Shown piece after piece: positions 34,706 to 44,837 of a DNA stretch of 64,000 nucleotides. A model generated the notes under the pieces. The model saw only the letters and a list, made by a program, of their open reading frames with translations, was not told where the DNA came from and searched no databases. Both the position numbers and the translations under genes were made by a program. The stretch is taken from NCBI GenBank assembly GCA_905372355.1, contig CAJPOT010000003.1, forward strand, positions 1-64,000, given 5' to 3'. How positions within the stretch are numbered: the stretch's first letter is position 1; each line of letters starts with the position of its first letter. This DNA is from an uncultured Selenomonas sp. (GTDB lineage: Bacteria; Bacillota; Negativicutes; Selenomonadales; Selenomonadaceae).

Positions 34706-34742
34706 GAAAAGGCAGGGCAATCAAGCCTGACTGCCCTGCCCA
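34706..34742 (-). terminator. Terminator between sepF and pepD
   Basis: Minus-strand stem GGCAGGGCA.TCA / TGA.TGCCCTGCC followed by TTTTCT. Its end is only about 20 nt before the pepD ATG and leaves no room for a separate pepD promoter, suggesting partial read-through or attenuation. Confidence 0.7.
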
Positions 34743-34794
34743 AGGAAGCATCCATTCCCTGCATCCGCAAGGAAAGCCTCCTGACACCTCATAT

Positions 34795-35355
34795 TCAATC
34801 TTGCAAGGGAATCGGCTCAGCCTCGTAGACGTTCACGCCATCCGGCGCATAGAGCACCATGGCCGTGGAAACGCGCTTGACTTCACCGTTCATAATGTAG
34901 CACACACCATTGATGAAATCGCAGAGACGGCACTGCTCCTCAAGCTCAACGCGCTCATAATTCACGAGCACCGCCCTGCCGGCCTTCAAATCATCGGCGA
35001 TTTCCTGAACCTGATCGAAACTGCGCGGCACATAGATCTTCACGTTGAGCGAAGGAATCTGCGTCGTATGAACCGTCAGCTTCGGACGCTCCTGCTGAAC
35101 CGTCACACGCGTGCGCGGCGCATGCACCGCCGTCGTATAGCGCGGGCGGCGCAGCTCCGACGCAGATGGATACATCGGCGGCTCTGCCGACGCATAGGAA
35201 ATTGATGCACCGTTAGAAACCTTGCGTTCCTCATAAGAGTCAGCGCTCATCATACGTTCCTCTTCTTGCTCCTCTTTCCTTGCCGACTCTGTTTTGACGA
35301 CTTCTTCTTCCTCCACGGGCATGAGGAAGTCCGTCACCCTTTTCAAAAAATCCAC
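34795..35355 (-). CDS. sepF: Cell division protein SepF
   Basis: Membrane-bound FtsZ tether and bundling factor. The 186-residue protein begins with an amphipathic VDFLKRVTDFLMP helix, then a low-complexity acidic linker (about 15-85). The C-terminal SepF domain (about 95-180) has VKIYVPRSFDQVQEIADDLKAGRAVLVNYERV and CDFINGVCYIMNGEVKRVS. GTG at 35355 was chosen over ATG at 35385 because GGAGG lies 9 nt upstream inside the longer reading frame, and because SepF proteins start with the membrane helix. It is not beside ftsZ, unlike in many Firmicutes. Confidence 0.93.
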   Translation of the reverse strand: MDFLKRVTDFLMPVEEEEVVKTESARKEEQEEERMMSADSYEERKVSNGASISYASAEPPMYPSASELRRPRYTTAVHAPRTRVTVQQERPKLTVHTTQIPSLNVKIYVPRSFDQVQEIADDLKAGRAVLVNYERVELEEQCRLCDFINGVCYIMNGEVKRVSTAMVLYAPDGVNVYEAEPIPLQD

Positions 35356-35385
35356 CGCACTCCGCCTCCAGCGTAATAATTCCAT

Positions 35386-35493
35386 GATAGCGACAAAATA
35401 AACCGAACAAATGATTGGAAACCTCTTAATGAATCATGCTTATTATGTTCGCTCTTTCTTTCGGAAATCCTCTAAAAAAAGTTAAGCCTCTGG
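35386..35493 (-). promoter_or_regulatory. sepF upstream gap
   Basis: Contains TATCAT (minus strand) about 35 nt before the sepF start with only a weak -35, plus a run of A-rich sequence that serves the typA terminator. No other feature was recognised. Confidence 0.3.
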
Positions 35494-35540
35494 AAAAAGT
35501 TTTCCCGATGGGCGCATAAGATAGATATTCCCATCGAAAA
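35494..35540 (-). terminator. Terminator after typA
   Basis: Minus-strand stem TTTTCGATGGG / CCCATC..GAAAA with a 17-nt loop and ACTTTTT following, about 20 nt after the typA stop. Confidence 0.65.
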
Positions 35541-35555
35541 GTCCTGCCATTGCTG

Positions 35556-37373
35556 TTACTTTCGTGCATTTTTATTCGCACGTCCGCGAGCCGTACGATC
35601 GAGTATCGCCTTGCGCAAGCGGATATTTTCCGGTGTGACCTCGACAAGTTCATCCTCGTTGATGTACTCAAGCGCCTGCTCAAGACTCAAGATGCGCGGC
35701 GGCACAAGGCGGATTGCCTCATCGGAAGAAGACGTGCGCATGTTGGAAACATTCTTCTTCTTGCACGGATTGATGTCGATGTCGAGTTCGCGCGAATTTT
35801 CGCCGACGATCATGCCTTCGTAGACCTGCTGACCCGGCGAAATGAACATCGTGCCGCGATCCTGCAGCGTGTAGATGCCATATCCCGTCGTCTCCCCCTG
35901 CTCGAAGGCGACGAGCGAGCCTCGCGTGCGCCCAGGGATGTCTCCCTTGAAAGGGACGTAGCCGCAGAACACATGGTTCATGATGCCATTTCCCTTCGTA
36001 TTCGTCAAAAGTTCCGAGCGGAAGCCGATGAGTCCGCGTGCAGGAATGACGAACTCCATGCGCATGTAGCCCGAAACCTCCGTCATATTGGAAAGCTCCG
36101 CCTTGCGCGTGCCCAGAGACTCCATGACCGCCCCCATATACTCCTGGGGAACTTCGATCGTCAAGTTTTCCATCGGCTCGCACTTCTGCCCGTTGATCGT
36201 CTTGTAGACGACCTCGGGCTTGCCGACCTGAAGTTCATAGCCTTCGCGGCGCATCGTTTCGATGAGGATGGAAAGATGCAGTTCGCCGCGTCCCGATACC
36301 TTGAAGACATCGGCGGAATCTGTCTCCTCCACGCGCAGGCTGACATTCGTCTCCACTTCCTTGAAGAGACGGTCACGCAGATGGCGCGAGGTAACAAACT
36401 GCCCTTCCCTGCCGGCAAAGGGACTCGTATTGACGCCGAAGGTCATGGAAAGCGTCGGCTCGTCGATATTGATCGTCGGCAGAGCTTCGGGATTTTCCGC
36501 ATCCGCCACCGTATAGCCGATGCTGACATCACCAAGACCCGTCAGGGCAACGATATCGCCCATCTGTGCCTCAGGTACCTCGACACGCTTCAAGCCCTGA
36601 TAGACGAAGATCTTGCCGACGCGCGCCTTCGACTCATGGTCGCCGCTCAAGAGAGCGACGCTCTGGTTCGTTTTCACACCGCCGCGGATGATTCGGCCGA
36701 CGGCAACCTTGCCGACATACTCATCAGCTTCGAGCGTCGTAACCATCATCTGCAGCGCACCATCTGCATCACCCGAAGGGGCAGGGATGTCCTTAATGAT
36801 GGTTTCCAGCAAGGGGACGAGGTTGTCACTCTCGTCTTCCATGTTGTACTTCGCAATGCCTTCGCGCGCCGTTGCGTAGATGCAAGGGAAGTCCAGCTGC
36901 TCATCGTCCGCATCAAGCTCCATGAAAAGCTCAAGAACTTCATCATAAACATCATCAACACGCTGATCAGGGCGATCGATCTTGTTGATGACGACGATGG
37001 GCTTAAGTTTCTGCTCAAGCGCCTTCCTTAAGACATACTTCGTCTGAGGCATCGGACCCTCGAAGGCGTCAACAAGCAGCAGCACGCCATCCACCATGTT
37101 GAGCACACGCTGCACCTCGCCGCCGAAATCCGCATGACCCGGCGTGTCGACGATGTTGATCTTCACGTCATTGTAGAGGATCGAGGTATTCTTGGAAAGA
37201 ATCGTAATACCGCGCTCGCGCTCCAAATCCCCGGAATCCATGACGCGCTCTGCCACCTGCTCGTTCGAGCGGAAAACATGGCTCTGCCGCAGCATGGCGT
37301 CAACCAGCGTCGTCTTTCCATGGTCGACGTGGGCGATGATCGCGATATTCCTCAACTTTTCATTTACACTCAT
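35556..37373 (-). CDS. typA: Ribosome-associated translational GTPase TypA/BipA
   Basis: A 605-residue translational GTPase that assists 50S assembly, especially under stress or cold. G1 is [10 protein letters not shown] (14-23), G3 is [12 protein letters not shown] near 75-86 and G4 is NKIDRPD near 130. EF-G-like domains and the BipA-specific C-terminal domain ([34 protein letters not shown]) follow. ATG at 37373 comes after a GGAGGA site. It is a single gene with its own promoter and terminator. Confidence 0.97.
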   Translation of the reverse strand: MSVNEKLRNIAIIAHVDHGKTTLVDAMLRQSHVFRSNEQVAERVMDSGDLERERGITILSKNTSILYNDVKINIVDTPGHADFGGEVQRVLNMVDGVLLLVDAFEGPMPQTKYVLRKALEQKLKPIVVINKIDRPDQRVDDVYDEVLELFMELDADDEQLDFPCIYATAREGIAKYNMEDESDNLVPLLETIIKDIPAPSGDADGALQMMVTTLEADEYVGKVAVGRIIRGGVKTNQSVALLSGDHESKARVGKIFVYQGLKRVEVPEAQMGDIVALTGLGDVSIGYTVADAENPEALPTINIDEPTLSMTFGVNTSPFAGREGQFVTSRHLRDRLFKEVETNVSLRVEETDSADVFKVSGRGELHLSILIETMRREGYELQVGKPEVVYKTINGQKCEPMENLTIEVPQEYMGAVMESLGTRKAELSNMTEVSGYMRMEFVIPARGLIGFRSELLTNTKGNGIMNHVFCGYVPFKGDIPGRTRGSLVAFEQGETTGYGIYTLQDRGTMFISPGQQVYEGMIVGENSRELDIDINPCKKKNVSNMRTSSSDEAIRLVPPRILSLEQALEYINEDELVEVTPENIRLRKAILDRTARGRANKNARK

Positions 37374-37418
37374 TTTTGTCCGATGTCCTCCTAAATATGT
37401 TTCACCTATAGCAGTACA

Positions 37419-37447
37419 ATTTTATTATAGTTGTCCTGCAATGTCAA
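37419..37447 (-). promoter_or_regulatory. Promoter of typA
   Basis: On the minus strand TTGACA (37442-37447) and TAAAAT (37419-37424) are 17 bp apart. It lies between the ftsY stop and typA. Confidence 0.75.
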
Positions 37448-37496
37448 ATCATTTTCCATGCCGAAAATACGTTTGCTTTCTGCATCCTGCAGCGAT

Positions 37497-38420
37497 TCAT
37501 TCCGCATTCAGCCCGAAGAGGGCGCGCGCGAAATCCTTGGCGATGAACGGGCGCAGATCGTCGACTCCCTCGCCGACGCCAATCCATTTCACCGGCATGG
37601 AAAGCTCCGATTTCAGGCCGATGATGACACCGCCCTTCGCCGTTCCGTCAAGCTTCGTCAGAACGATGCCCGTGATTGCCGCCGCTTTTTGGAAAAGATC
37701 TGCCTGACTGATCGCATTCTGCCCCGTCGTCGCATCGAGGACGAGCAGCGTCTCATGCGGCGCCTCAGCAATCTCACGCTGGATCACGCGATTGATCTTC
37801 TTCAGCTCTTCCATCAGGTTCGATTTCGTATGCAGACGCCCCGCCGTATCAATGATCAAGACGTCGATGCTGCGCGCCCTCGCCGCCTTGACCGCATCGA
37901 AGGCGACGGCGGCAGGATCGGAGCCTTCCTCGTGGCGAATGACAGGAACACCCGTGCGATCGCCCCAAATCTGCAGCTGATCGATAGCGGCAGCGCGGAA
38001 GGTGTCGGCGGCAGCGAGCATGACGGACTTGCCTTGCTCCTTATAGTAGGCGGCGAGCTTGCCGATCGTCGTCGTCTTGCCGACGCCGTTGACGCCGATG
38101 ACGAGGAGCACCGTAGGCCCTGCGGAAGCAATCCGCGTTTCGTCCGAACCTGTTGAAAGGATTTCGGAAATCTTCTCAGCGAGGAAGGGCTTCAAATCTT
38201 CCGGCGTATTGATGTCTTTCTTCTTGATGCCCTTTCGCACATCTGCCATGAGTCTTTCCGTCGTCTTCACGCCGACATCGGACATGATCAGAGTTTCCTC
38301 CAACTCATCGAGCAGATCGTCATCGATATCCGCATAGCCGATGATGAGTTTTTCAATCTTGTTCGTAAAGGTCTCGCGCGTCTTGGCAAGCCCCTTTTTC
38401 AATCGGTCAAAAAATCCCAT
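37497..38420 (-). CDS. ftsY: Signal recognition particle receptor FtsY
   Basis: Docks SRP-ribosome complexes to the Sec translocon. The 307-residue NG-domain GTPase has a short basic amphipathic N-terminus ([22 protein letters not shown]) that can bind membrane. It has G1 [10 protein letters not shown] near 108-117, [11 protein letters not shown] near 195 and [10 protein letters not shown] near 255. It lacks the long acidic A domain of E. coli, as usual in Gram-positive relatives. ATG at 38420 has GGAGG upstream; smc ends 28 nt before it. Confidence 0.97.
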   Translation of the reverse strand: MGFFDRLKKGLAKTRETFTNKIEKLIIGYADIDDDLLDELEETLIMSDVGVKTTERLMADVRKGIKKKDINTPEDLKPFLAEKISEILSTGSDETRIASAGPTVLLVIGVNGVGKTTTIGKLAAYYKEQGKSVMLAAADTFRAAAIDQLQIWGDRTGVPVIRHEEGSDPAAVAFDAVKAARARSIDVLIIDTAGRLHTKSNLMEELKKINRVIQREIAEAPHETLLVLDATTGQNAISQADLFQKAAAITGIVLTKLDGTAKGGVIIGLKSELSMPVKWIGVGEGVDDLRPFIAKDFARALFGLNAE

Positions 38421-38448
38421 AATACCTCCAATTTATCAACGTGCTCCC

Positions 38449-41400
38449 TCAAATCGCTTCGTCGAGGCGCACGGAAAGAACGCGCGACACGCCTGCATCC
38501 TCGATGGTGATGCCGTACATGAAATCAGCTGCTTCCATCGTCCCTTTTCGGTGCGTGACGACGATGAACTGCGTATTTTCAGCAAATTCACCGAGGAACT
38601 TGCCGAAACGAGCGACATTCGCCTCATCAAGCGGTGCATCGATCTCATCGAGCACGGAAAATGGCGCGGGACGGTAGCGTAAAAAGGAAAAGAGCAATGC
38701 GATGACCGTCAGGGCACGCTCACCGCCCGAAAGTACGGAGAGATTCTGGCGCTTCTTCGTCGGCAGCTGCACCTCAATTTCCACACCAGCATGGAGCACA
38801 TCCTTCTCATCGGTCAGAAAAAGCTCCGCCTTGCCGCCGCCGAAGAGGCGCACGAATATGTCGGCAAAATAGCCGCGAATCTCTTCGAACGCCGCCTTGA
38901 ACTGGCGCGTCATCGTCACGTCCATCTCATGAATCATCGCCATGAGATTTTCGCGCGCTGCTTCGAGATCCGCCGCCTGCTTGCCCATGAACTCATGGCG
39001 CTCCACAAGCTCTTCATGCTCGCGTATGGCGTTGGGATTGACGGGACCGAGTTCTGCGAGCGCACGGGAGATGTCCTGCATCTTCTTCTTAAGCTCCGTG
39101 CCCGTCAGATCGAGCGCCTCTTCCGCTGCCGTTTCCCATGTATGCCCATACTGCTCCAAAAGCTCCGCCTGCACCTGCTCAAGCTTCACATGCACCTCGG
39201 CGGCAGCAATTTCCATTTGATGCAGCTTGCCCTGCATCTCTGAGAGTCGTTGCCCTGCTGCCCTCGCCGCCTTGTCATTCTCTTGGTTTTCCGCATGACG
39301 TTCGAGTTTTTCCTGATACTGCTTGTCGTAGGCGGCTTTTCCCTCGGCATGCTTTTCCTGCCACGCAGCAACCCGCGCGGCGATTTCCTCGCGCTTCGTG
39401 CCGCCGTTGCTCTGTTCTTCATTCAGCGCAATTTCTTCCTCACGCGTTTTTTCCGCCTGCTCCTTCGCTCTCGTCTCTTCCTTCTCTTTTAAGAGCGCCT
39501 GCTCACGCGCACGGATTTTCTCCTGCTCAAGGACGGCGCGCTTTAGCTCCCGCTCGTTGATATACTTGCTGAGGTCATCAGCATCCTGCTCAAGATCGTC
39601 GAGCTCTTCCTCGCTCTCCTTTGTCTCCCGCTCCATCTTCTCGTACAAGCGGCGCGCGGCCTTCGCCTGCTGCACGGCGTCATTCTTCTTCGCCTGCGCC
39701 TTGGAAAAGGTCATTTCAGCCTCTTCTGCAAGCTTTTTAAGCGTCTCTCTCGCCTTTTCCTTCTCTTTTCGCGCCTCGGCGATGCGTTCATCCTTGACGC
39801 GCAGTTCCGCTTCATACACATCCTTTTGCTGCAAGGAGCGGGCAACAAATTCCAGCGCCTCGGCCATTTCCTTCGCCGCCTTGTCAAAAAGCGTGCGCTC
39901 TTTCAAAAGCGCAGCAAGCTTTTCTTCCGCGTCCCGCACGCTCTTTTCCAAGCGCTCGATCTCACCGCCGCGATTGAGAAAGCTCGTCTCCTGCCCTTGC
40001 CTGCCGCCGCCCGAAAGCGAGCCGCCGGGATTCAGCAACTCGCCGTCAAGCGTCACGATGCGCAGCCGCCACCCCATCTTCTTCTCGATGGCAAGACCGT
40101 GATCGAGCGTATCGACAACGAGCGTGCGGGCCAGCAGAAAGTCCACGACTTTCCGGTACTTCGCATCCGCACCGACCAGCTCATTGGCAAAGCCTATGGC
40201 GCCCGCTTCCCTCTTCGCCGCCTCATCCTGCGAGCGGCGCACGACGAGCGTCGAAAGCGGCAGGAACGTCACGCGTCCCAAACGTGCGCGTTTCAGAAAG
40301 GCGATGGCGGCCTTCGCTGTATCCGTATCCTCCGTCACGATGTTCTGCAGACTGCTGCCCAAGGCTACATCGACGGCGCGGATGTACTCATGCGGCACGG
40401 AAACAAGCTCGGCGACAGCGCCCGCGACGCCCTTCTGCCAAGGTTCCTTCGCCTGCAGTACAGCCTTCGGTGCGCGCGCGAAACCTTCGTACGACGCCTG
40501 CATGTTGCGCAGGAACTTGAGCTTGTTCTCATCGGCGTGCAGCTCTTCTTTCGTACGGTTCTCCGCATGAAGCAGCGTGCGGAGCTTCTCGTCCAAATGC
40601 TCCTTCTCTTGCGTCTTCTTCGTGCGTTCTTCTTCGAGTGTCCTGCGCTCTTCTTCGAGCCGGCGTCGCTCTTCGCCGATTGCCTTCGCCTCAGTCGTCA
40701 GAGCGTCAACTGCCGCTGTCGCTCTTTCCAGCTCATCGGCACGTTCCGTGCCGCTCGTCGAATACCGTTCCAACTCATGCTCAATGAGCAGAAGCTCATT
40801 TTCCCGCGCGAGCATGTCGCGCTGCGCCGCATCCTTCTTGTCCGCGAGCGTGCGATGCTTCTCCTTGACCTCGCGCAGCTTCTCGCCCAGAGCCTTGAGC
40901 GAGCCGCGGTCCTTCGCTATGGCGTCATCAATCGCCGCATGCTTCTCAAGAAGTTCCTTCTCGACAGCAAAGAGCCGCTGCTTCTCAGCAGCAGCTTCGC
41001 CGGCAGTGCTCTCGAAATCCGCACGCTGTTGGAGGAGACGCGCCTTCAAGGCGTCATGCTGATGTGCTCGCTCCTCCAAGATGACGATTTCGCTGTTTGC
41101 CTGCTCGATCTGCGTCCTCAGCGCGTTGTTCTTCTCCGCCTGCTCCTGCAGTTTTTCTTCCAGAACGAGGATCGCCTGATCGAGTTCTTCCTTCTTCACA
41201 TCCAGCAAGCGCACCTGCGTCTCGGCAGCCAGAGCCTCATCGCGCATCGCCTCAATCTTGCCCGCGCTGTCTGCACGCTCTTTCTTGAGCTGACCCTCAC
41301 GCTGGAAAAGTTCCGTCAAGGCGCAGCGCCTGTAGACCGTCTGCAGCTCATCGTGGCGGCGCGTCTTCTCTGCGCTCTCGGCAAGCGGTTCGAGCTGCCC

Positions 41401-41994
41401 TTCGATCTCCTGCATGATGTCGCTGACGCGCACGAGATTCCCCTGCATGTCTTCCAGCTTTCGCATCGACTCGCGCTTGCGGTTGCGGTACTTCGTGATG
41501 CCCGCCGTTTCTTCAAAATAAAGGCGACGCTCCTCAGGCTTGCTGTTCAGGATCTCATCGATGCGGTTCTGACCAATGACGCTCATGCCATCGCGCCCGA
41601 GTCCCGTATCGGCGAAAAGGTTGCTGATATCCTTCAGGCGACAGCGCGACTTATTGATGAAGAACTCGCTCTCGCCCGAGCGGAAAAGACGGCGCGTCAC
41701 GACGACTTCGCGGTAATCAACGGGCATATCCCCTTCATTTTCAAAGAAGAGGGAGACTTCTGCAACGCCCATGGCACGCCGCGTCGCACTGCCCGTAAAG
41801 ATGATGTCCTCGGCCTTCGAACCGCGCAGGGCGCGCACATTCTGCTCGCCGAGCACCCAGCGCACCGCATCTGTGACGTTGCTCTTGCCGCTGCCGTTCG
41901 GCCCGACAATCGCCGTAACGCCCGCATGGAACTCGATCTCGATTTTATTGGCAAACGATTTGAAGCCGTAGGCTTCGAGGCGTTTCAACTGCAA
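38449..41994 (-). CDS. smc: Chromosome segregation ATPase SMC
   Basis: The 1181-residue condensin core. The N-terminal Walker A is GPNGSGKSN (32-40). Two long coiled coils flank a hinge at about 490-660 (MQASYEGFARAPKAVL... to GGSLSGGGRQGQ). The C-terminal signature SVLSGGERALTVIALL and Walker B VLDEIDAPLDEANV lie near 1085-1130. It starts with TTG at 41994. It is followed by ftsY as in many Firmicutes, but rnc, usually upstream, is replaced by a LysR-type regulator 34 nt away. Confidence 0.97.
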   Translation of the reverse strand: MQLKRLEAYGFKSFANKIEIEFHAGVTAIVGPNGSGKSNVTDAVRWVLGEQNVRALRGSKAEDIIFTGSATRRAMGVAEVSLFFENEGDMPVDYREVVVTRRLFRSGESEFFINKSRCRLKDISNLFADTGLGRDGMSVIGQNRIDEILNSKPEERRLYFEETAGITKYRNRKRESMRKLEDMQGNLVRVSDIMQEIEGQLEPLAESAEKTRRHDELQTVYRRCALTELFQREGQLKKERADSAGKIEAMRDEALAAETQVRLLDVKKEELDQAILVLEEKLQEQAEKNNALRTQIEQANSEIVILEERAHQHDALKARLLQQRADFESTAGEAAAEKQRLFAVEKELLEKHAAIDDAIAKDRGSLKALGEKLREVKEKHRTLADKKDAAQRDMLARENELLLIEHELERYSTSGTERADELERATAAVDALTTEAKAIGEERRRLEEERRTLEEERTKKTQEKEHLDEKLRTLLHAENRTKEELHADENKLKFLRNMQASYEGFARAPKAVLQAKEPWQKGVAGAVAELVSVPHEYIRAVDVALGSSLQNIVTEDTDTAKAAIAFLKRARLGRVTFLPLSTLVVRRSQDEAAKREAGAIGFANELVGADAKYRKVVDFLLARTLVVDTLDHGLAIEKKMGWRLRIVTLDGELLNPGGSLSGGGRQGQETSFLNRGGEIERLEKSVRDAEEKLAALLKERTLFDKAAKEMAEALEFVARSLQQKDVYEAELRVKDERIAEARKEKEKARETLKKLAEEAEMTFSKAQAKKNDAVQQAKAARRLYEKMERETKESEEELDDLEQDADDLSKYINERELKRAVLEQEKIRAREQALLKEKEETRAKEQAEKTREEEIALNEEQSNGGTKREEIAARVAAWQEKHAEGKAAYDKQYQEKLERHAENQENDKAARAAGQRLSEMQGKLHQMEIAAAEVHVKLEQVQAELLEQYGHTWETAAEEALDLTGTELKKKMQDISRALAELGPVNPNAIREHEELVERHEFMGKQAADLEAARENLMAMIHEMDVTMTRQFKAAFEEIRGYFADIFVRLFGGGKAELFLTDEKDVLHAGVEIEVQLPTKKRQNLSVLSGGERALTVIALLFSFLRYRPAPFSVLDEIDAPLDEANVARFGKFLGEFAENTQFIVVTHRKGTMEAADFMYGITIEDAGVSRVLSVRLDEAI

Positions 41995-42028
41995 AACTTT
42001 TTCACCAGCCCATATTTCTTACATCGCC

Positions 42029-42934
42029 TCACTGGCGAAAACGTTCCCTGAACTCATCCGTCGTCGTGTACTCCTCCATGAAGGAAACGACCTTGCGTCC
42101 CGTCTCGCTCAGGCGCTTCTGCGGACTCCAGAAAAGATTGACCTGGATTTCCATCTCCGGCACAAGGGGACGACGTGCAAAGATCGTCTCGCTGCGCGTC
42201 ACAAAATCCGGCAAAATCGATATGCCGAGGCTGTTCGCGACGAGCTGCTTGATCGTCTTGAGCTGCGACGTACAAAGCAAAATCTCGGGCGTAAAACCGT
42301 TTTCCACACAGCTGCGATAGACCGTATCGTATTGATACGTATTCGGCTGCTGCATGATGAACTTCTCACGACGGAGGTCGGCGACGGCCACATGCTCACG
42401 CGCCGTCAACGGATGATCGAGCGGCAGACACAGTTCCATCTTATCCTTGAGCACAGCCATCTCATTGCGGTGCGTCTTAACTGCGGGCGCAAGCACGACA
42501 CCGAAGTCGAGCAGCCCTTCCTCCACCTTCGCCCTGACCTCGACGGAATCAACGTATTCGCAAACATCGAGATTGATGTCGGGATGCGCCGCCGTAAACT
42601 TCGTAAAAAAGTCCGGAAAAAGATACGCCTCAAGCATCGGCGGCAGACCGAAGTGAACCGTCCGCCGAGCATCGGGGCGAAAACGCAGCATATCCTGCTC
42701 CGCACGTTCGACCGCCTGCATGATCTCCTCCGCATGAAGCAGAAACGCCCTTCCCTCCATCGTCAAAGACACACGCTTCTGCCGACGATCGACGAGCATC
42801 AGGCCAATCTCGGACTCCAACGATTTGATCGCCTTCGTGACAGACGGCTGGGAAACGTGGAGAGCCTCCGCCGTGCGCGTGAAGTTTTCGAGATGGGCGA
42901 GCGTGCAAAAATATTCCAATTGTCGAATTTCCAA
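42029..42934 (-). CDS. LysR-type transcriptional regulator
   Basis: A 301-residue regulator. The N-terminal winged helix-turn-helix (about 1-60) contains NFTRTAEALHVSQPSVTKAIKSLE. The C-terminal substrate-binding domain (about 90-295) has FGLPPMLEAYLFPDFFTKFTA and SLGISILPDFV. It starts with TTG at 42934, 7 nt after GGAGGAGG; a GTG at 42958 would place the ribosome site inside the gene. It lies between smc and the ABC transporter with the same orientation. Its target is unknown. A TATAAT lies at about 42960-42970 upstream. Confidence 0.92.
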   Translation of the reverse strand: MEIRQLEYFCTLAHLENFTRTAEALHVSQPSVTKAIKSLESEIGLMLVDRRQKRVSLTMEGRAFLLHAEEIMQAVERAEQDMLRFRPDARRTVHFGLPPMLEAYLFPDFFTKFTAAHPDINLDVCEYVDSVEVRAKVEEGLLDFGVVLAPAVKTHRNEMAVLKDKMELCLPLDHPLTAREHVAVADLRREKFIMQQPNTYQYDTVYRSCVENGFTPEILLCTSQLKTIKQLVANSLGISILPDFVTRSETIFARRPLVPEMEIQVNLFWSPQKRLSETGRKVVSFMEEYTTTDEFRERFRQ

Positions 42935-43044
42935 GCTATTCCCTCCTCCAGTTCTCACTAGGTATTATACCATAACTGTGAGGAATCTTATAGAGAAAAT
43001 TCCATAGGAAACGACATATCGTCATTAAAATCCTGACACGACAT

Positions 43045-43827
43045 TTACCGCACGAGCGAAACAGGCGACAGCACCTGCGCTCCTTGACTATTGGTAAAAA
43101 TGTCGGCGCGCACGCCGAAGACCTCAGCGAGCATCGCGACGTTCAGCACATCATGCGGCGTTCCCGTGCTGAAAATCTGCCGATCCTTGATGACGGCGAT
43201 CTCGTCCGCATACTGCAAAGCATGGTTGATGTCATGCAGCACCATGATGACGGTCATCGCATGCTCTCGATTGAGCCGCTTGATGATTTCCATGACTTCA
43301 AGCTGATGCGCAATGTCGAGGTATGTCGTCGGCTCATCGAGCAGCAGGTATTCGGGCTGGCGAGCCAGCGCCATGGCGATCCAGGCGCGCTGACGCTCGC
43401 CGCCCGAAAGCGACATGACCTGACGGGTGCGCATCGCTTCCAGCCGTGTCTCGGCCAGCGCCTGTGCGACAGCCTCGCGATCTTCCTTCGAGCGGCCGAT
43501 CGTGCGCCAGCTGCGGTACGGATAGCGGCCATAGTCGACGAGCGCCTCCACCGTGAGATCAGGCGGAGCAGCAAGTCCCTGCGGCAGGATGGCGAGGCGC
43601 TTCGCCAACGATTTTCGAGGGATGGCATGGATGTCTGTGCCGTCCAACAGCACCTCGCCCTCGTACTTGGGATTCAAGGCGGCAAGCACGCGCAGAAGCG
43701 TCGACTTTCCCGCGCCGTTCGGGCCGATGATCGCCGTGCGCTTGCCGACGGGAAATTCGACGTTCAGATTGTGCAGGATTGTCTTTCCTGCGAGCGCCAC
43801 CGAAAGATGGCGAACCGTCACAGACAT
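43045..43827 (-). CDS. ABC transporter ATPase, FecE/BtuD type
   Basis: ATPase of a metal-chelate importer, 260 residues. It has Walker A GPNGAGKST near 37, the signature LSGGERQRAWIAMALARQ near 138, Walker B YLLLDEPTTYLD near 158, and the H-loop in VLHDINHAL. ATG at 43827 overlaps the permease stop (TGATG). It forms an operon with cbiL, a binding protein and a permease, so iron-siderophore, cobalamin/corrinoid or other metal-chelate uptake is likely. Sequence alone does not settle the substrate. Confidence 0.92.
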   Translation of the reverse strand: MSVTVRHLSVALAGKTILHNLNVEFPVGKRTAIIGPNGAGKSTLLRVLAALNPKYEGEVLLDGTDIHAIPRKSLAKRLAILPQGLAAPPDLTVEALVDYGRYPYRSWRTIGRSKEDREAVAQALAETRLEAMRTRQVMSLSGGERQRAWIAMALARQPEYLLLDEPTTYLDIAHQLEVMEIIKRLNREHAMTVIMVLHDINHALQYADEIAVIKDRQIFSTGTPHDVLNVAMLAEVFGVRADIFTNSQGAQVLSPVSLVR

Positions 43828-44837
43828 CAAAGTTCCCTCCTCAACAGAAACAAGAAGAACGGCGCACCGAGGACAGCCATGAGGATGCCGACAGGCAGTT
43901 CGACAGGCGCAAATGCCGTGCGTGCGAACGTATCGCTCAAAGTCACGACAGCCGCGCCCAAGAGCGCGGACGCGGGCAGAAGGAAGCGATAGTCCGAGCC
44001 GACCAGAAGCCGAGCCGCATGAGGCACGATGAGTCCGACAAAGCCCAAGAGTCCAACGACGGCAACGGCGCTCGCTGCCAGAAGAGCCGCGATCGCCGTG
44101 AGCAAAAGGCGCGTGACCTCGACGCGAAGGCCGAGACTCCGCGCGATCTCATCGCCCAGGAGCAGGATATTGAGCTTACGCGAGAAGGCGAGGGCGAGCA
44201 CGAGACCGACAATCGTATACGGGAAGATCATGTCGACCTGCGGCCAGCTGCGCGCCGACAGACCGCCTACCATCCACATCAAGGCGCCGTGCACGCGGTC
44301 GCTGTAAAAGATCATCAGGGCGGAGATGCCCGCGCCGAGAAAAGCCGAGACGGCGACGCCCGCCAGGATGATGCGGATCGGCCGGATGCCGTTCTTCCAA
44401 GCGAGCAAGTAGATGGCGACAGCGGCCGCCATCGCGCCGAGAAAGGCGGCGGGCGTCACGAAGGCCTCGTGCCCGGGAAAGACGAGCATGACAAAGATGC
44501 CCGCAAGTCCCGCCCCCGACGAGATGCCGATGATGTGCGGGTCGGCGAGGGGATTCTTCATGATCGCCTGCAAAATAGCGCCTGAAAGCGATAAATGGAC
44601 GCCGACGAGCGCCGCCACGATCGTGCGCGGCAGACGGATATTCATGAGGATCTGCGCGTGCACACCCTCAACGCCCTCTGTGAGCGTCTGTCCTATTTCT
44701 GCTGCGGGAATTTCGACAGATCCTTTCATGATGCTCAAGACGAAGCCGACGCATGCCAAAGCGGCGAATACCGCCACGATGGATATTCGCCGCCTGAAAG
44801 CGCTGAATTTTGTTTCCGCACCTTCCGCACCGCTCAT
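43827..44837 (-). CDS. ABC transporter permease, FecCD/BtuC type
   Basis: A 336-residue permease with about nine to ten membrane segments. It carries the family features VRLPRTIVAALVGVHLSLSGAILQAIMKNPLADPHIIGISSGAG and LGFVGLIVPHAARLLVGSDYRFLLPASALLGA. It overlaps the binding-protein gene by 4 nt and the ATPase gene by one to three bases. It transports ferric siderophores, B12 or similar chelates in known relatives. Confidence 0.93.
   Translation of the reverse strand: MSGAEGAETKFSAFRRRISIVAVFAALACVGFVLSIMKGSVEIPAAEIGQTLTEGVEGVHAQILMNIRLPRTIVAALVGVHLSLSGAILQAIMKNPLADPHIIGISSGAGLAGIFVMLVFPGHEAFVTPAAFLGAMAAAVAIYLLAWKNGIRPIRIILAGVAVSAFLGAGISALMIFYSDRVHGALMWMVGGLSARSWPQVDMIFPYTIVGLVLALAFSRKLNILLLGDEIARSLGLRVEVTRLLLTAIAALLAASAVAVVGLLGFVGLIVPHAARLLVGSDYRFLLPASALLGAAVVTLSDTFARTAFAPVELPVGILMAVLGAPFFLFLLRREL

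Noticed and set aside
35386..35430. Strong promoter for sepF
   Set aside because: TATCAT is present, but no -35 at 16-18 bp reaches four matches to consensus.
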